From: Rhizobium tumorigenes
Lineage (GTDB): Bacteria; Pseudomonadota; Alphaproteobacteria; Rhizobiales; Rhizobiaceae
NCBI RefSeq assembly: GCF_003240565.2
Contig: NZ_CP117256.1
Span: 620,001-684,000 of the forward strand
Direction of reading: 5' to 3'
Length of the DNA stretch: 64,000 nt
The translations under genes were made by a program, and so were the position numbers. The stretch's first letter is position 1, and each line of letters opens with the position of its first letter. Below, piece by piece: positions 8,871 to 16,232 of the stretch. The notes below the pieces were generated by a model that was not told the origin of the DNA, made no database searches, and saw only the letters and a program-made list of their open reading frames with translations.

Positions 8871-9068
8871 TCAGGGTCCTACCGTCATTGTTACCTTGCA
8901 GCCTTCTGTAGCGCCATTCAACTGCGCACACAGTTGACCGCCAGCACTCCTATTATCACTTCTCAGTATAGTAACCCGTCTCCGAGGCGACGAAGAAATT
9001 GTCACGAAATGACATCTGGGTAACGTGCGCCGCATTATTTCATATCTATAATATAAAGCGTCAAGCAC
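8871..9068 (-). pseudogene. Possible C-terminal remnant of a NucA/NucB-like nuclease
   Basis: Short frame ending one base before the ComJ-like ATG. Its last 30 residues (SDNRSAGGQLCAQLNG and CKVTMTVGP) recall the end of NucA/NucB nucleases, where an N-S-x-GG segment is followed by a G.KV.V strand. The catalytic C-D-E-Y-P-F motif is absent, and the first half overlaps the end of the next gene in another frame. Best read as the 3' stump of a toxin whose inhibitor gene follows. Alternative: a fortuitous frame. Confidence 0.35.
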
Positions 9069-9472
9069 TTTTCGATGTTGTTAGCGCCAACGCCAAACTG
9101 TCTATAGCCAATCGACCGGACACCATAGACATCGAATTTTTCAGCGATCCGTTCCGGCATTTGCACGAAATCGTCGACGTCTGATTTTTGAACAAACTTG
9201 GAATCGAAAAGGCTCTGCAATATCGCTGGCGTCAGCCCACACCACTTTGATTCGATGGCACCGTCCAACTCTCCCTGTTCTTCGGCCCCCACAAACTCAA
9301 GCGATGCGAAGACGCCCCTGGCGAAATCATCGTCGATAAGCTTCAGCAGGCGTTCGCGTTCAGGCGGCGCTCGTATGACTTCCATTGACAACCCTCGATC
9401 TATGGCGAAGGAAAAAGTGGCCGATAGCGACATGACGACAGTGGCCACAATGAATGATATGATTTGCTTCAA
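9035..9472 (-). CDS. Small exported protein of unknown function
   Basis: 145 residues. The N-terminus is a signal peptide (KQIISFIVATVVMSLSATFSFA, cleavage probably after FA). The mature part has no motif I know; it has an acidic middle (LKLIDDDFARGVFASLEFVGAE) and three late elements (GLTPAILQSLF, FVQMPERIAEKFDV, GANNIEKCLTLYIIDMK). The start is TTG at 9472, overlapping the upstream stop as TTGA. Its position in a small-gene run next to PAAR and immunity genes suggests a periplasmic immunity or effector-accessory role, but that is only context. Confidence 0.6.
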   Translation of the reverse strand: MKQIISFIVATVVMSLSATFSFAIDRGLSMEVIRAPPERERLLKLIDDDFARGVFASLEFVGAEEQGELDGAIESKWCGLTPAILQSLFDSKFVQKSDVDDFVQMPERIAEKFDVYGVRSIGYRQFGVGANNIEKCLTLYIIDMK

Positions 9473-9681
9473 GACAGCCTCCCGCTTCGTTGGCTGGGGT
9501 AAGTCGTTAAAAAGAAACGCGTGACGACTTCCTGGCTTTCGCCGACCATATTGTAACTGCCGAACCTAGTGTCGTAAGAATGCCTACCTGCTGCGACCAT
9601 GTCCGGCGTGCTTGTTCCCGGCATGACACTTGTATGCCGCTCCAAAAATGTGAAGAGCCCGGCATCTTGTGCATCGCTCAT
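9469..9681 (-). CDS. Small unknown protein, overlapping neighbours
   Basis: 70 residues, no recognised domain, no signal peptide. It overlaps the upstream gene as ATGA (9678-9681) and the downstream gene as TTGA (9469-9472). Two tight overlaps argue that it is translated, although it could also be a fragment of a longer decayed gene. Confidence 0.5.
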   Translation of the reverse strand: MSDAQDAGLFTFLERHTSVMPGTSTPDMVAAGRHSYDTRFGSYNMVGESQEVVTRFFLTTYPSQRSGRLS

Positions 9682-9968
9682 TGGTTTCCTGTGAGCGATA
9701 CAGACGACACCAGTTTCAAATTCGAACGCTGCTCCAACGAAGAAGGTGGTGCCGGGACCTTGGGAAAGAATTCGAAAGAGGCAAGGTCGACGTGCTCGTC
9801 GCTTCCTATAACTGCGACAGTCCAGAACTCGGATGCGGCGCCGAACACTGTCGACACCTGGACAATTTCCATGCCATTCGGGTAGAAGGCCGGCATACCC
9901 TCTACCGGCAAGCGGCGGGCCCAGTAGCTTTGATTATGTTCCAGCCGCTCGATGCTAATCGTGTTCAT
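9678..9968 (-). CDS. Small unknown protein, first of an overlapping trio
   Basis: 96 residues from ATG at 9968, which has AGGGG 6 bases upstream; a TTG start 27 bases further up is less likely. Contains RLEHNQSYWARRLPVEGMPAFYP and a hydrophobic strand FWTVAVIGSDEHVDLASFEFF. No known family. It starts the run of three overlapping small genes that leads into the ComJ-like and PAAR genes. Confidence 0.5.
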   Translation of the reverse strand: MNTISIERLEHNQSYWARRLPVEGMPAFYPNGMEIVQVSTVFGAASEFWTVAVIGSDEHVDLASFEFFPKVPAPPSSLEQRSNLKLVSSVSLTGNQ

Positions 9969-10474
9969 GCGCGTGCCCCTGAGACCTCGAGGCAAAAGTT
10001 AACGCAGAACCTTGGAAGTGTCTCCAGGGCTGGGCGGAATTCACAGAAATGGTTATCCATACGATCGAACCGCTCGCGATGGGATCCAGCCGCCGATCGA
10101 CAAGGTTTGGGGATACCTGGCGGCGAACGGCATTGCTGCCAAGACCGCAACGTTGAAGGCGAAATACGCCGATTTTAACCAGATCGGCCTCAGCAAGACC
10201 GTTTCGGTGCCATTCCGCGAGGGTCCTAGAGCTGCAAATGGTCGTTAATGCGCTATTGGAGCCGGTGTTTCCGATGAGCAAGAGAATAGGGCTGCCGGGA
10301 ATTACCCTACCTCACTGGAAAGGGCTGCCGGCTCGATCAACCTCAATTGGCGCTCCATCTTTGAACCACCCTCCCTCTGGCCGCTCCCACAGGCGAATTC
10401 TGCATCCTTGTCCTTGCCTTTGTTGATCGGCACGCCACCTCGACGGATGTGCATGGAGAATAGGAAGGGTCAAA
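9969..10474. other. No supported gene
   Basis: About 500 bases with only short conflicting frames on both strands. No motif, repeat or start signal convinced me. Probably decayed sequence. Confidence 0.5.
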
Positions 10475-10849
10475 ATGGCTTTGCGATTTGGAAGTTGCAG
10501 ATGCGGTCAAGTCGGCTTTCAGGTTGACGCCGAGCCCAAATATGTCGGGATCTGCCATTGCACGGATTGTCGCCAGGAGAGCGGATCGGCGTTTACGTTC
10601 TTCGGTGTTTGGGATGCTTCGTGTTTCGAGACGACAGGATTGACCATCGACTGGGAAGGCAGAGAGTTTTGCCCAGCTTGTGGGTCGCGGCTTTTTTCGG
10701 TCGACGACAAGGAAGTGGAGATCAAACTCGGCGCACTCGACGAAGCCCCGACCACTTTGACCCCTACCTACGAACTCTGGGTCAAGCGCCGCGAGGCCTG
10801 GTTGCAACCCGTTGCCGGCGCCGAGCAATTTGAAGAGGATCGGCGTTAG
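10475..10849 (+). CDS. GFA/CENP-V family zinc protein
   Basis: 124-residue cytosolic protein of the glutathione-dependent formaldehyde-activating enzyme (GFA) fold. Zinc-binding cysteine sets are in place: GSCRCGQVGF near residue 7, GICHCTDCRQ near 27, and FCPACGSRLF near 65. Length is normal. Most single-domain members have no proven substrate, so a formaldehyde role should not be assumed. It stands alone on the plus strand. Confidence 0.9.
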   Translation: MALRFGSCRCGQVGFQVDAEPKYVGICHCTDCRQESGSAFTFFGVWDASCFETTGLTIDWEGREFCPACGSRLFSVDDKEVEIKLGALDEAPTTLTPTYELWVKRREAWLQPVAGAEQFEEDRR

Positions 10850-11035
10850 AAAATAAGCGGCAAGAAAACTTCCCGGCCTATATGATGCGCCTCATCATAG
10901 CAGCGAACGGGACTGGAAACTGCGGATTGCCGCAACCTGTCACATCTGCTCCACGCAAGCTCCTTAACTTCTTGTTAACCAGATGGGTCCAGCCTTGAGC
11001 GGATTGGATACCACTTGCGAGATATGGAGGCGGCC

Positions 11036-11272
11036 ATGCGGCTTGTTGCAATTCCCGATAAGATTATTCCCCAGGGCGGGCACACACTCATCATCATGGC
11101 GGATGGAGAGACCAAGCATGCAGTCTGCGTTCAATGTGAGACAAGCGAACTGGCGAGCGGTGACCACGACATCGGTATGATCGAGCACTTGGCGAGCATG
11201 AAGACCGAGCGAGGAGAGCGTGCCTACGACGGACGCGTTTGGATTTCAGCATCTGAGCTACGCCGACAGTAG
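11036..11272 (+). CDS. Small conserved-looking unknown protein
   Basis: 78 residues starting MRLVAIPDKIIPQGG. The ATG at 11036 is preceded by GGAGG at a 5-base spacing, the best ribosome site nearby; two in-frame starts lie just upstream. Composition is ordinary, with two cysteines in AVCVQCETSE that could bind a metal. No family recognised. Confidence 0.55.
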   Translation: MRLVAIPDKIIPQGGHTLIIMADGETKHAVCVQCETSELASGDHDIGMIEHLASMKTERGERAYDGRVWISASELRRQ

Positions 11273-11330
11273 GTCGTCGTTCCAGATGGCCAAATGCCTT
11301 TGCGAGCAATCAGCCCGCCAAAGCTTTCCT

Positions 11331-11600
11331 TCACAGACGTTCGGCGAGGTCCATGATCGCGGCGTTGTCTTGAACCTCGTGGAGACCCTCGTAGGACGCC
11401 TTCCCAAGCTTGCCACCATCGTCCATTCCCGATATGCGATCTCGGCGATGAGCGTCGGCTGGACCCAGACGATGTCTTTCCCGCGGCTTTCGAAGGCAAC
11501 GAGAGCTTTCTTCGTCTTTAAAGTATCCAGGGCTTTTCGGAGTAGGTCGCGTCGCTTTCGTTGAAGCCAGTGCCGACGTTGCCGATATACAATTCCCCTG
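11331..11600 (-). pseudogene. Relic of an ATP-dependent DNA ligase (LigD-type C-terminus)
   Basis: Three reading frames together restore the C-terminal OB domain of a LigD-type ligase. Frame one gives GELYIGNVGTGFNESDATYS, frame two ALDTLKTKKALVAFESRGKD followed by IVWVQPTLIAEIAYREWT, and frame three DDGGKLGKASYEGLHEVQDN then a TGA at 11331. At least two frameshifts separate them. The polymerase, nuclease and adenylation domains are missing. The relic begins about 30 bases after the ureohydrolase stop on the same strand. Confidence 0.8.
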
Positions 11601-11631
11601 CGGGAGAGGGCCAAATCCTGCGCTCAATTTT

Positions 11632-12543
11632 TCAACCCTGTCGAACGATGGAACCGATCGTGTTGACGACAATACGGGCAGCAGTCAGCGCTGACATGCC
11701 ATCAATGTCAGTGGGCGGATAGAGCTCGACCAGGTCGAATCCTACGATCTTTGCCCTGCTTGCGACACCTGCAATCAAATCTATCACCTGCGTATAGGTG
11801 AGGCCGCCGGGCGTGCGCGCCGCCACACCCGGCATTATGCTGGGATCGAGGCTATCGCAGTCGAGACTGACGACCACCCGCGCTTCTTCCGGAATATGCT
11901 GTAGTGCGGCTTCGACGCCACGTGTGTGAACTTCACGAGCCGTTACAAAGTGGCTGCCATAGTTGAGCGCCGCATCGATGTCGGTGATGCGAGCGCTACC
12001 AACGCTACGCAGGCCGACCTGCACCAAGCCCGCAACATGCGGCATCTCGCTCGCCCTGCGCATAGGACTGGAATATCCGTAACGTTCGCCATGAACCTCG
12101 TCGCGCCAGTCGATATGGGCATCGATCTGCAAAACCCAGATTGGGCCTTTGTCCGTGAAGCTGGCGAGAAAGGGACATGTCACAGAACAATCGCCGCCGA
12201 GCAATATCGGGACGGCATGCGATGTTGGGGCTTCACGCGTTTTCGCCTCGATACGGGCTCGGTTTCCCTCATTATCATGCATCGTGGTCTGTATGTCACC
12301 AACATCCACGCAGCATCCCGGCCCGCCGTTAAAGAGCGGGCCTCCCAGATCGAAATCCCAGTTCTCGACAAGCGTGGCATCGTCTTGGCTTGCGGAGCGA
12401 ATGGCATTAGCGGCTAAGGTATAGCCGCTGCTATCCTTGCCCGGATAGGTGCTACCGTGAACCACGCCAAACATCACTATGCGAGGAATGCGGTCGCCGT
12501 CCAAGTGGGCAGGGAAGTCAAGAAAAGAGGGAGATGTGTTCAT
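11632..12543 (-). CDS. Ureohydrolase (agmatinase/arginase family)
   Basis: 303-residue manganese hydrolase of the family that splits guanidino compounds into urea and an amine. Metal motifs: LQIDAHIDWRDE near residue 139 and VSLDCDSLDPSIMPGV near 228. The first motif reads LLGGDCS near residue 117 where most members have GGDHS, so a metal-ligand His appears replaced by Cys. Length is normal and the frame is intact. Substrate (agmatine, guanidinobutyrate or another) cannot be told from this. A diverged repeat copy lies directly upstream. Confidence 0.85.
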   Translation of the reverse strand: MNTSPSFLDFPAHLDGDRIPRIVMFGVVHGSTYPGKDSSGYTLAANAIRSASQDDATLVENWDFDLGGPLFNGGPGCCVDVGDIQTTMHDNEGNRARIEAKTREAPTSHAVPILLGGDCSVTCPFLASFTDKGPIWVLQIDAHIDWRDEVHGERYGYSSPMRRASEMPHVAGLVQVGLRSVGSARITDIDAALNYGSHFVTAREVHTRGVEAALQHIPEEARVVVSLDCDSLDPSIMPGVAARTPGGLTYTQVIDLIAGVASRAKIVGFDLVELYPPTDIDGMSALTAARIVVNTIGSIVRQG

Positions 12544-12552
12544 TTCGACTGT

Positions 12553-12646
12553 CTGTGATTAAGAGTACAGAATCGACGCCGTCAACGCGAGAAATGACAA
12601 GGCCTTATAATGCGTATCGCCATTGAGACCCCCTGTCGATTTACAA
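12553..12646 (+). repeat. Diverged ~94-bp repeat, copy 2
   Basis: Same-orientation partner of 7311-7404. It sits 10 bases upstream of the ureohydrolase start codon, so it overlaps the promoter area of that gene. The two copies bracket about 5.1 kb holding the Imm8, PAAR, ComJ-like, GFA and ureohydrolase genes. Confidence 0.75.
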
Positions 12647-12847
12647 TCTAACCAAGCCGCATATGTCAACGACCCCGGAGCCAAGCGAAACTGATCGCCA
12701 CACAAAATATGACAAGTTTACTCAAAGCCAACATATTCCTCGGCGAAATTGTCCGTTATTGCTTATCGGAGGTGAGATGTACGTGGCTATTGTACACATG
12801 ATGGTGTCGTGATATTGTCGCTTTCAGACTTGAGAGCGGAGCTGTCG

Positions 12848-13141
12848 ATGCCCCAAACGCACTACAAGATCAGTGAGGCGCGTAAGAATTTTGCCGAGGT
12901 TCTTCAGAGAGCGAACCAGGGTGAAGAGATCATCATCATGCGAGGCAATGAGGTTTATGCCCGTGTCGGTCCGGCAGAACTTTCCGGCAAGCGAACCTTC
13001 GGCCTCCTGGCGCAGCGGGGCTTTCCGGACGACTTGTTTAATGAGCATGACGCCGAGCAAGCTACAATCGACGCCGGTGACTGGAATGATGACACCGGCA
13101 TCTTTTGTGGTGCACCTGTCGATAGCGCAAAACGCTCTTGA
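12848..13141 (+). CDS. Phd/YefM-type antitoxin
   Basis: 97 residues from ATG at 12848, giving the family start MPQTHYKISEARKNFAEVLQ. The Phd fold motif continues with RANQGEEIIIMRGNEVYARV. The C-terminal half is acidic, as expected for the part that wraps the toxin. Its stop overlaps the toxin start as TTGA (13138-13141). It should repress its own promoter; the upstream region 12647-12847 is AT-rich but I could not define an operator. Confidence 0.85.
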   Translation: MPQTHYKISEARKNFAEVLQRANQGEEIIIMRGNEVYARVGPAELSGKRTFGLLAQRGFPDDLFNEHDAEQATIDAGDWNDDTGIFCGAPVDSAKRS

Positions 13142-13515
13142 AGCTCCTGCTTGACAGCCATGCCATCTATTGGTGGATGATTGGCAGTGCACGCCTATCG
13201 CCGCATGCACGTACACTGGTCGAGGACAGGAGCAACACCGTGCTTGTCAGCGCCGTCTCTTTCTATGAACTCGACAACAAGGTGCGGCTGAGGAAGCTTG
13301 ATCTCAAACCACAGGAATTGCGTGCTGCTGTCGCCGCCAGCGGATTGCAGACCCTTGCTATAAGTGACTTGCACGCCGAACTGGCGGCCGCCTTCGACTG
13401 GGAACACCGGGACCCCTGGGACCGGATCCTTGCTGCACAGACACGACTGGAGCACTGCGCCTTGGTCTCAACGGACGTGGTCTTCGATTCCGTGCTGCAG
13501 GAGAGGATCTGGTGA
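13138..13515 (+). CDS. VapC-type PIN-domain toxin
   Basis: 125-residue PIN ribonuclease. Acidic active-site residues are visible: Asp in KLLLDSHAIYWW, Glu in SAVSFYELDNKV, the pair in HRDPWDRILAAQ and Asp in LVSTDVVF. Start TTG at 13138 inside the overlap with the antitoxin stop. Such toxins cut RNA, often initiator tRNA, and are held inactive by the partner antitoxin. Intact in length and motif. Confidence 0.9.
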   Translation: MKLLLDSHAIYWWMIGSARLSPHARTLVEDRSNTVLVSAVSFYELDNKVRLRKLDLKPQELRAAVAASGLQTLAISDLHAELAAAFDWEHRDPWDRILAAQTRLEHCALVSTDVVFDSVLQERIW

Positions 13516-13525
13516 GGAGAGAGCC

Positions 13526-13770
13526 ATGAAAGTCCTTATTGAAGTGGCAGAAGCAACGGTCCGACTCGAGGAGTTGATTGAGCTGGCGATCCGCGGAGAT
13601 GAGATTGTGATCTATCGCGACAAGCGTCCAATCGCCTCATACCGATAGCTCAAAACGCCGACGCTTATGACAAATTCCTCGCTCTTGCAGCAGACGGTGG
13701 GAAAAGTGTGCCGTCCGGGACCACCTTCGACCATTTGGATCTTTATGATGAAAACGGGCTGTCGCGATGA
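13526..13770 (+). pseudogene. Frameshifted Phd-type antitoxin
   Basis: ATG at 13526 follows the VapC stop by 10 bases with a good purine-rich site. It encodes KVLIEVAEATVRLEELIELA and GDEIVIYRDKRPIA, then hits TAG at 13646. In another frame the antitoxin tail continues (LIPIAQNADAYDKFLALAAD then FDHLDLYDENGLSR) to TGA at 13768. The two parts fit a ~78-residue antitoxin broken by one frameshift. Its stop overlaps ATG at 13767, but the frame after it stops at once, so the partner toxin is gone. Confidence 0.7.
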
Positions 13771-13909
13771 GTGTCGTCGGCCGCCTTGCTTCGCCTATGA
13801 CCAGCTAAATGGACGAAACTTGTTGTACTCCAAATATTGTGGCAAGATGTCAAAATTCTGGACGCAAACGGGCCTCTCGTCCATTCAATTGAACAAAGCA
13901 GGTGAAGCT

Positions 13910-14242
13910 GTGCCGCGTCAAAGAAGCTACTCCCGAGTAACCCACCAGGCGCTCGCCATCCTCGGCAAGTTGATCCGCGTCGGCCGCGCCGGACGCGGCC
14001 TGACCGCGCAAGAACTGGCCGACCGCGCCGGTATCAGCCGCACGACCCTGTCCAGTATCGAAAGAGGCGCACCAAGCCCTGAAATCGGCATCGTCTTCGA
14101 GGTCGCCGCCCTTGTGGGCGTGCGCCTCTTTGAATACGACGAGCGCACACTCCAGATCCACCATACCCGCCTTGACGAAAAACTGACCCTGCTGCCCAAG
14201 AGCGTCCGCCATAGCCTCAAAGAGGCAGATGATGATTTCTAA
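13910..14242 (+). CDS. HipB-type XRE regulator/antitoxin
   Basis: 110 residues from GTG at 13910 (AGGTGAA just upstream). The helix-turn-helix is clear: LTAQELADRAGISRTTLSSI then ERGAPSPEIGIVFEVA. The frame extends upstream but the earlier residues look non-coding. It overlaps the hipA start by 14 bases. By family it binds operators in its own promoter and restrains the HipA kinase. Confidence 0.85.
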   Translation: MPRQRSYSRVTHQALAILGKLIRVGRAGRGLTAQELADRAGISRTTLSSIERGAPSPEIGIVFEVAALVGVRLFEYDERTLQIHHTRLDEKLTLLPKSVRHSLKEADDDF

Positions 14243-15548
14243 GGCGGAGGCTACGCAGGCTTTTGTCTGGGTATGGCTGCCGCGGGCAGCTGAACCGGTA
14301 GTGGCCGGCCGCCTCGATAAGGATGGCGAGCGCCTGCTGTTCACCTACGGCGCCAGTTACCGCCGTCGTGACAATGCCATTTCCATCTATGATCAGGAGC
14401 TGCCGCTCAAGGAAGGCATCATTGCGCCCATAAATGGTCTGCAGATGGCAAGTTGCGTTCGCGACGGCTCGCCCGATGCGTGGGGCCGGCGGGTCATCAT
14501 AAACAGGCTGACGGGCAAGAGGCCCGACGCTGCCGGCGTACCCGAGATCGGCGAGCTGACCTTCCTGCTTCACTCAGGCTCCGACCGGATTGGCGCCCTC
14601 GACTTTCAGGTATCGGCCACAGAGTATGTCCCGCGCCTTGCCGCGCAAGCCTCCCTTGACGAACTCATGGAAGCTGCCGCCCTTATCGAAAAGGGGATGC
14701 CGTTGACTCCAGCGCTCGACCAGGCTCTCAATCACGGCACCTCCATCGGCGGCGCGCGCCCGAAAGCGCTCATCGAAGCCGGCACCAGGAAATTCATCGC
14801 AAAATTTTCGGCGACCAACGACACCTACAGCGTCGTCAAGGCCGAGTTCATCGCGATGAAGTTGGCAGGTGCTTGCGGTCTGAATGCAGCCCCGGTGTCG
14901 ATGACCAGTGCAGCGCATAAGGACGTCCTGCTTGTCGAGCGCTTCGACCGCACCCGGACAGACAATGGCTGGATGCGGCACGCCATGATCTCGGCCCTGA
15001 CCATGCTGGGCCTTGATGAGATGATGGCCCGCTACGCCTCTTACGAGGCTCTCGCCGAACTCATCCGGCACCGCTTCACCAATCCGAAGGGTACGCTCAA
15101 GGAACTCTACGGACGAATATGCTTCAACGTGCTGTGCGGCAACACCGACGACCATGCTCGGAATCATGCCGCTTTCTGGGACGGCAGAATGCTCACCCTG
15201 ACACCTGCCTACGACATCTGCCCGCAAGGCCGTACCGGCAACGAAGCCACGCAAGCCATGCTCATAAAGGGCGAGGCGCGCGCCAGCACACTCGCCACCT
15301 GCCTCGCCGCCGCAGGCGACTATCACCTAAAAGAGGCCGAAGCCGCTTTGCTGATTGAAGGTCAGCTCCACGTCATCGCCGCACGCTGGCAAGAGGTCTG
15401 CGACCAAGCGGAACTCAGTGCCGTCGACCGCAAGCTGTTTGCCGGACGTCAGTTCCTAAACAACTACGCTCTTCAAGGGCTCGAAGGCCACAAGGCGCTG
15501 CAGGATGCATACGGCGCCGCACGGGAGACGCTGATCGCCAACCAGTGA
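14229..15548 (+). CDS. hipA: HipA-type serine/threonine kinase toxin
   Basis: 439-residue kinase. N-terminal HipA subdomain (VVAGRLDKDGERLLFTYGAS), glycine-rich segment GTSIGGARPKALIEAG near 170-183, catalytic NTDDHARNHAAFW near 303-315 and metal-binding YDICPQG near 329. HipA of E. coli phosphorylates glutamyl-tRNA synthetase and causes dormancy; the target here is inferred only from family. Length is normal and all motifs are in place. ATG at 14229 or the next ATG at 14232 could be used. Confidence 0.9.
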   Translation: MMISKAEATQAFVWVWLPRAAEPVVAGRLDKDGERLLFTYGASYRRRDNAISIYDQELPLKEGIIAPINGLQMASCVRDGSPDAWGRRVIINRLTGKRPDAAGVPEIGELTFLLHSGSDRIGALDFQVSATEYVPRLAAQASLDELMEAAALIEKGMPLTPALDQALNHGTSIGGARPKALIEAGTRKFIAKFSATNDTYSVVKAEFIAMKLAGACGLNAAPVSMTSAAHKDVLLVERFDRTRTDNGWMRHAMISALTMLGLDEMMARYASYEALAELIRHRFTNPKGTLKELYGRICFNVLCGNTDDHARNHAAFWDGRMLTLTPAYDICPQGRTGNEATQAMLIKGEARASTLATCLAAAGDYHLKEAEAALLIEGQLHVIAARWQEVCDQAELSAVDRKLFAGRQFLNNYALQGLEGHKALQDAYGAARETLIANQ

Positions 15549-15599
15549 GCTGGGACGGGCGCGCACAGGCTCCCTGACCGCGCCTTGTAGGAAGAGACC
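15549..15599. other. Short spacer after hipA
   Basis: Nothing recognised between the hipA stop and the remnant of the PAAR gene that runs in from the right. Confidence 0.3.
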
Positions 15600-15937
15600 G
15601 CGGCGTAGCCAGTCGCGCTTCAGGTTCCCGCAGGAGCGTGCCTGATCGGGGTTCGGCACATCGACGAGCAGCTCTTGACGAAGGCTGCCATTCGCGGCGT
15701 TGCCCTTCCGACGCCATGGAACAGTGGAGTAGAACACGGTGGCCGAACCGGCCTCCAGCTCACCTCCATCTGCAGGCTCCGGGCAACTGGGGCAGCCATG
15801 CAGCACGTCAGCGTCACCGACACGTATCAATAAGCGGCCGTTGACGAAAAAATCGAGGCTGCCGCCAATTGCTGGCATCGTCGGGAATGGTAGGAATGGG
15901 CCGAACCGATGTCAGCCTTGCGATGGGCTTGTGACAT
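15600..15937 (-). pseudogene. Frameshifted PAAR-domain gene
   Basis: ATG at 15937 gives MSQAHRKADIGSAHSY, a typical PAAR start. After a frameshift the PAAR repeats follow: TMPAIGGSLDFFVNGRLLIR, VGDADVLHGCPSCPEP and LEAGSATVFYSTVPWRRKG, then VDVPNPDQAR. The parts are in family order and only the frame is broken. The gene continues from a decayed stretch and a lipoprotein gene to its right on the same strand. A second PAAR locus therefore existed here. Confidence 0.7.
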
Positions 15938-16232
15938 AACATGTTCCCGATTTTAACCCTACGGCATCGCGCTTCCCTGCCGTTCTTTTACCTAGACGAC
16001 ATCTTTGTGTAGCCTCCAACCGCGAACCCTTCTTCCCTTCACGTCGTGCGCGGGTCGGAAATCGGGCGGCCGGAGACGACTATGGCCTCCGTCAGATACT
16101 CTCAACCATGTGTTTGTTGCGTGGCGTGGAGGTCGGACGGGAAATCGCGGTTGTCGCCGTGGAAGAGGAGGCCTCCGGCACCGCCATTCTCTTGTGGGTG
16201 GAAAGAGCGAAACCAAAAGGTGAGTTCCATCA
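15938..16232 (-). pseudogene. Decayed frame between lipoprotein and PAAR genes
   Basis: The lipoprotein stop overlaps ATGATG at about 16235, opening MMELTFGFALSTHKR. A neighbouring frame then reads GGAGGLLFHGDNRDFPSDLH before stops. Glycine-rich FHGDNR-type segments occur in some secreted toxins, so this could be a shredded effector, but no family can be named. Confidence 0.3.

Noticed and set aside
9955..10281. Minus and plus frames upstream of the small-gene trio
   Set aside because: No ribosome site, no family content, and they contradict each other.
7311..12646. Reading the interval as a complete type VI secretion cluster
   Set aside because: No sheath, baseplate, membrane complex, Hcp, VgrG or ClpV gene is present, only PAAR and immunity-like genes.
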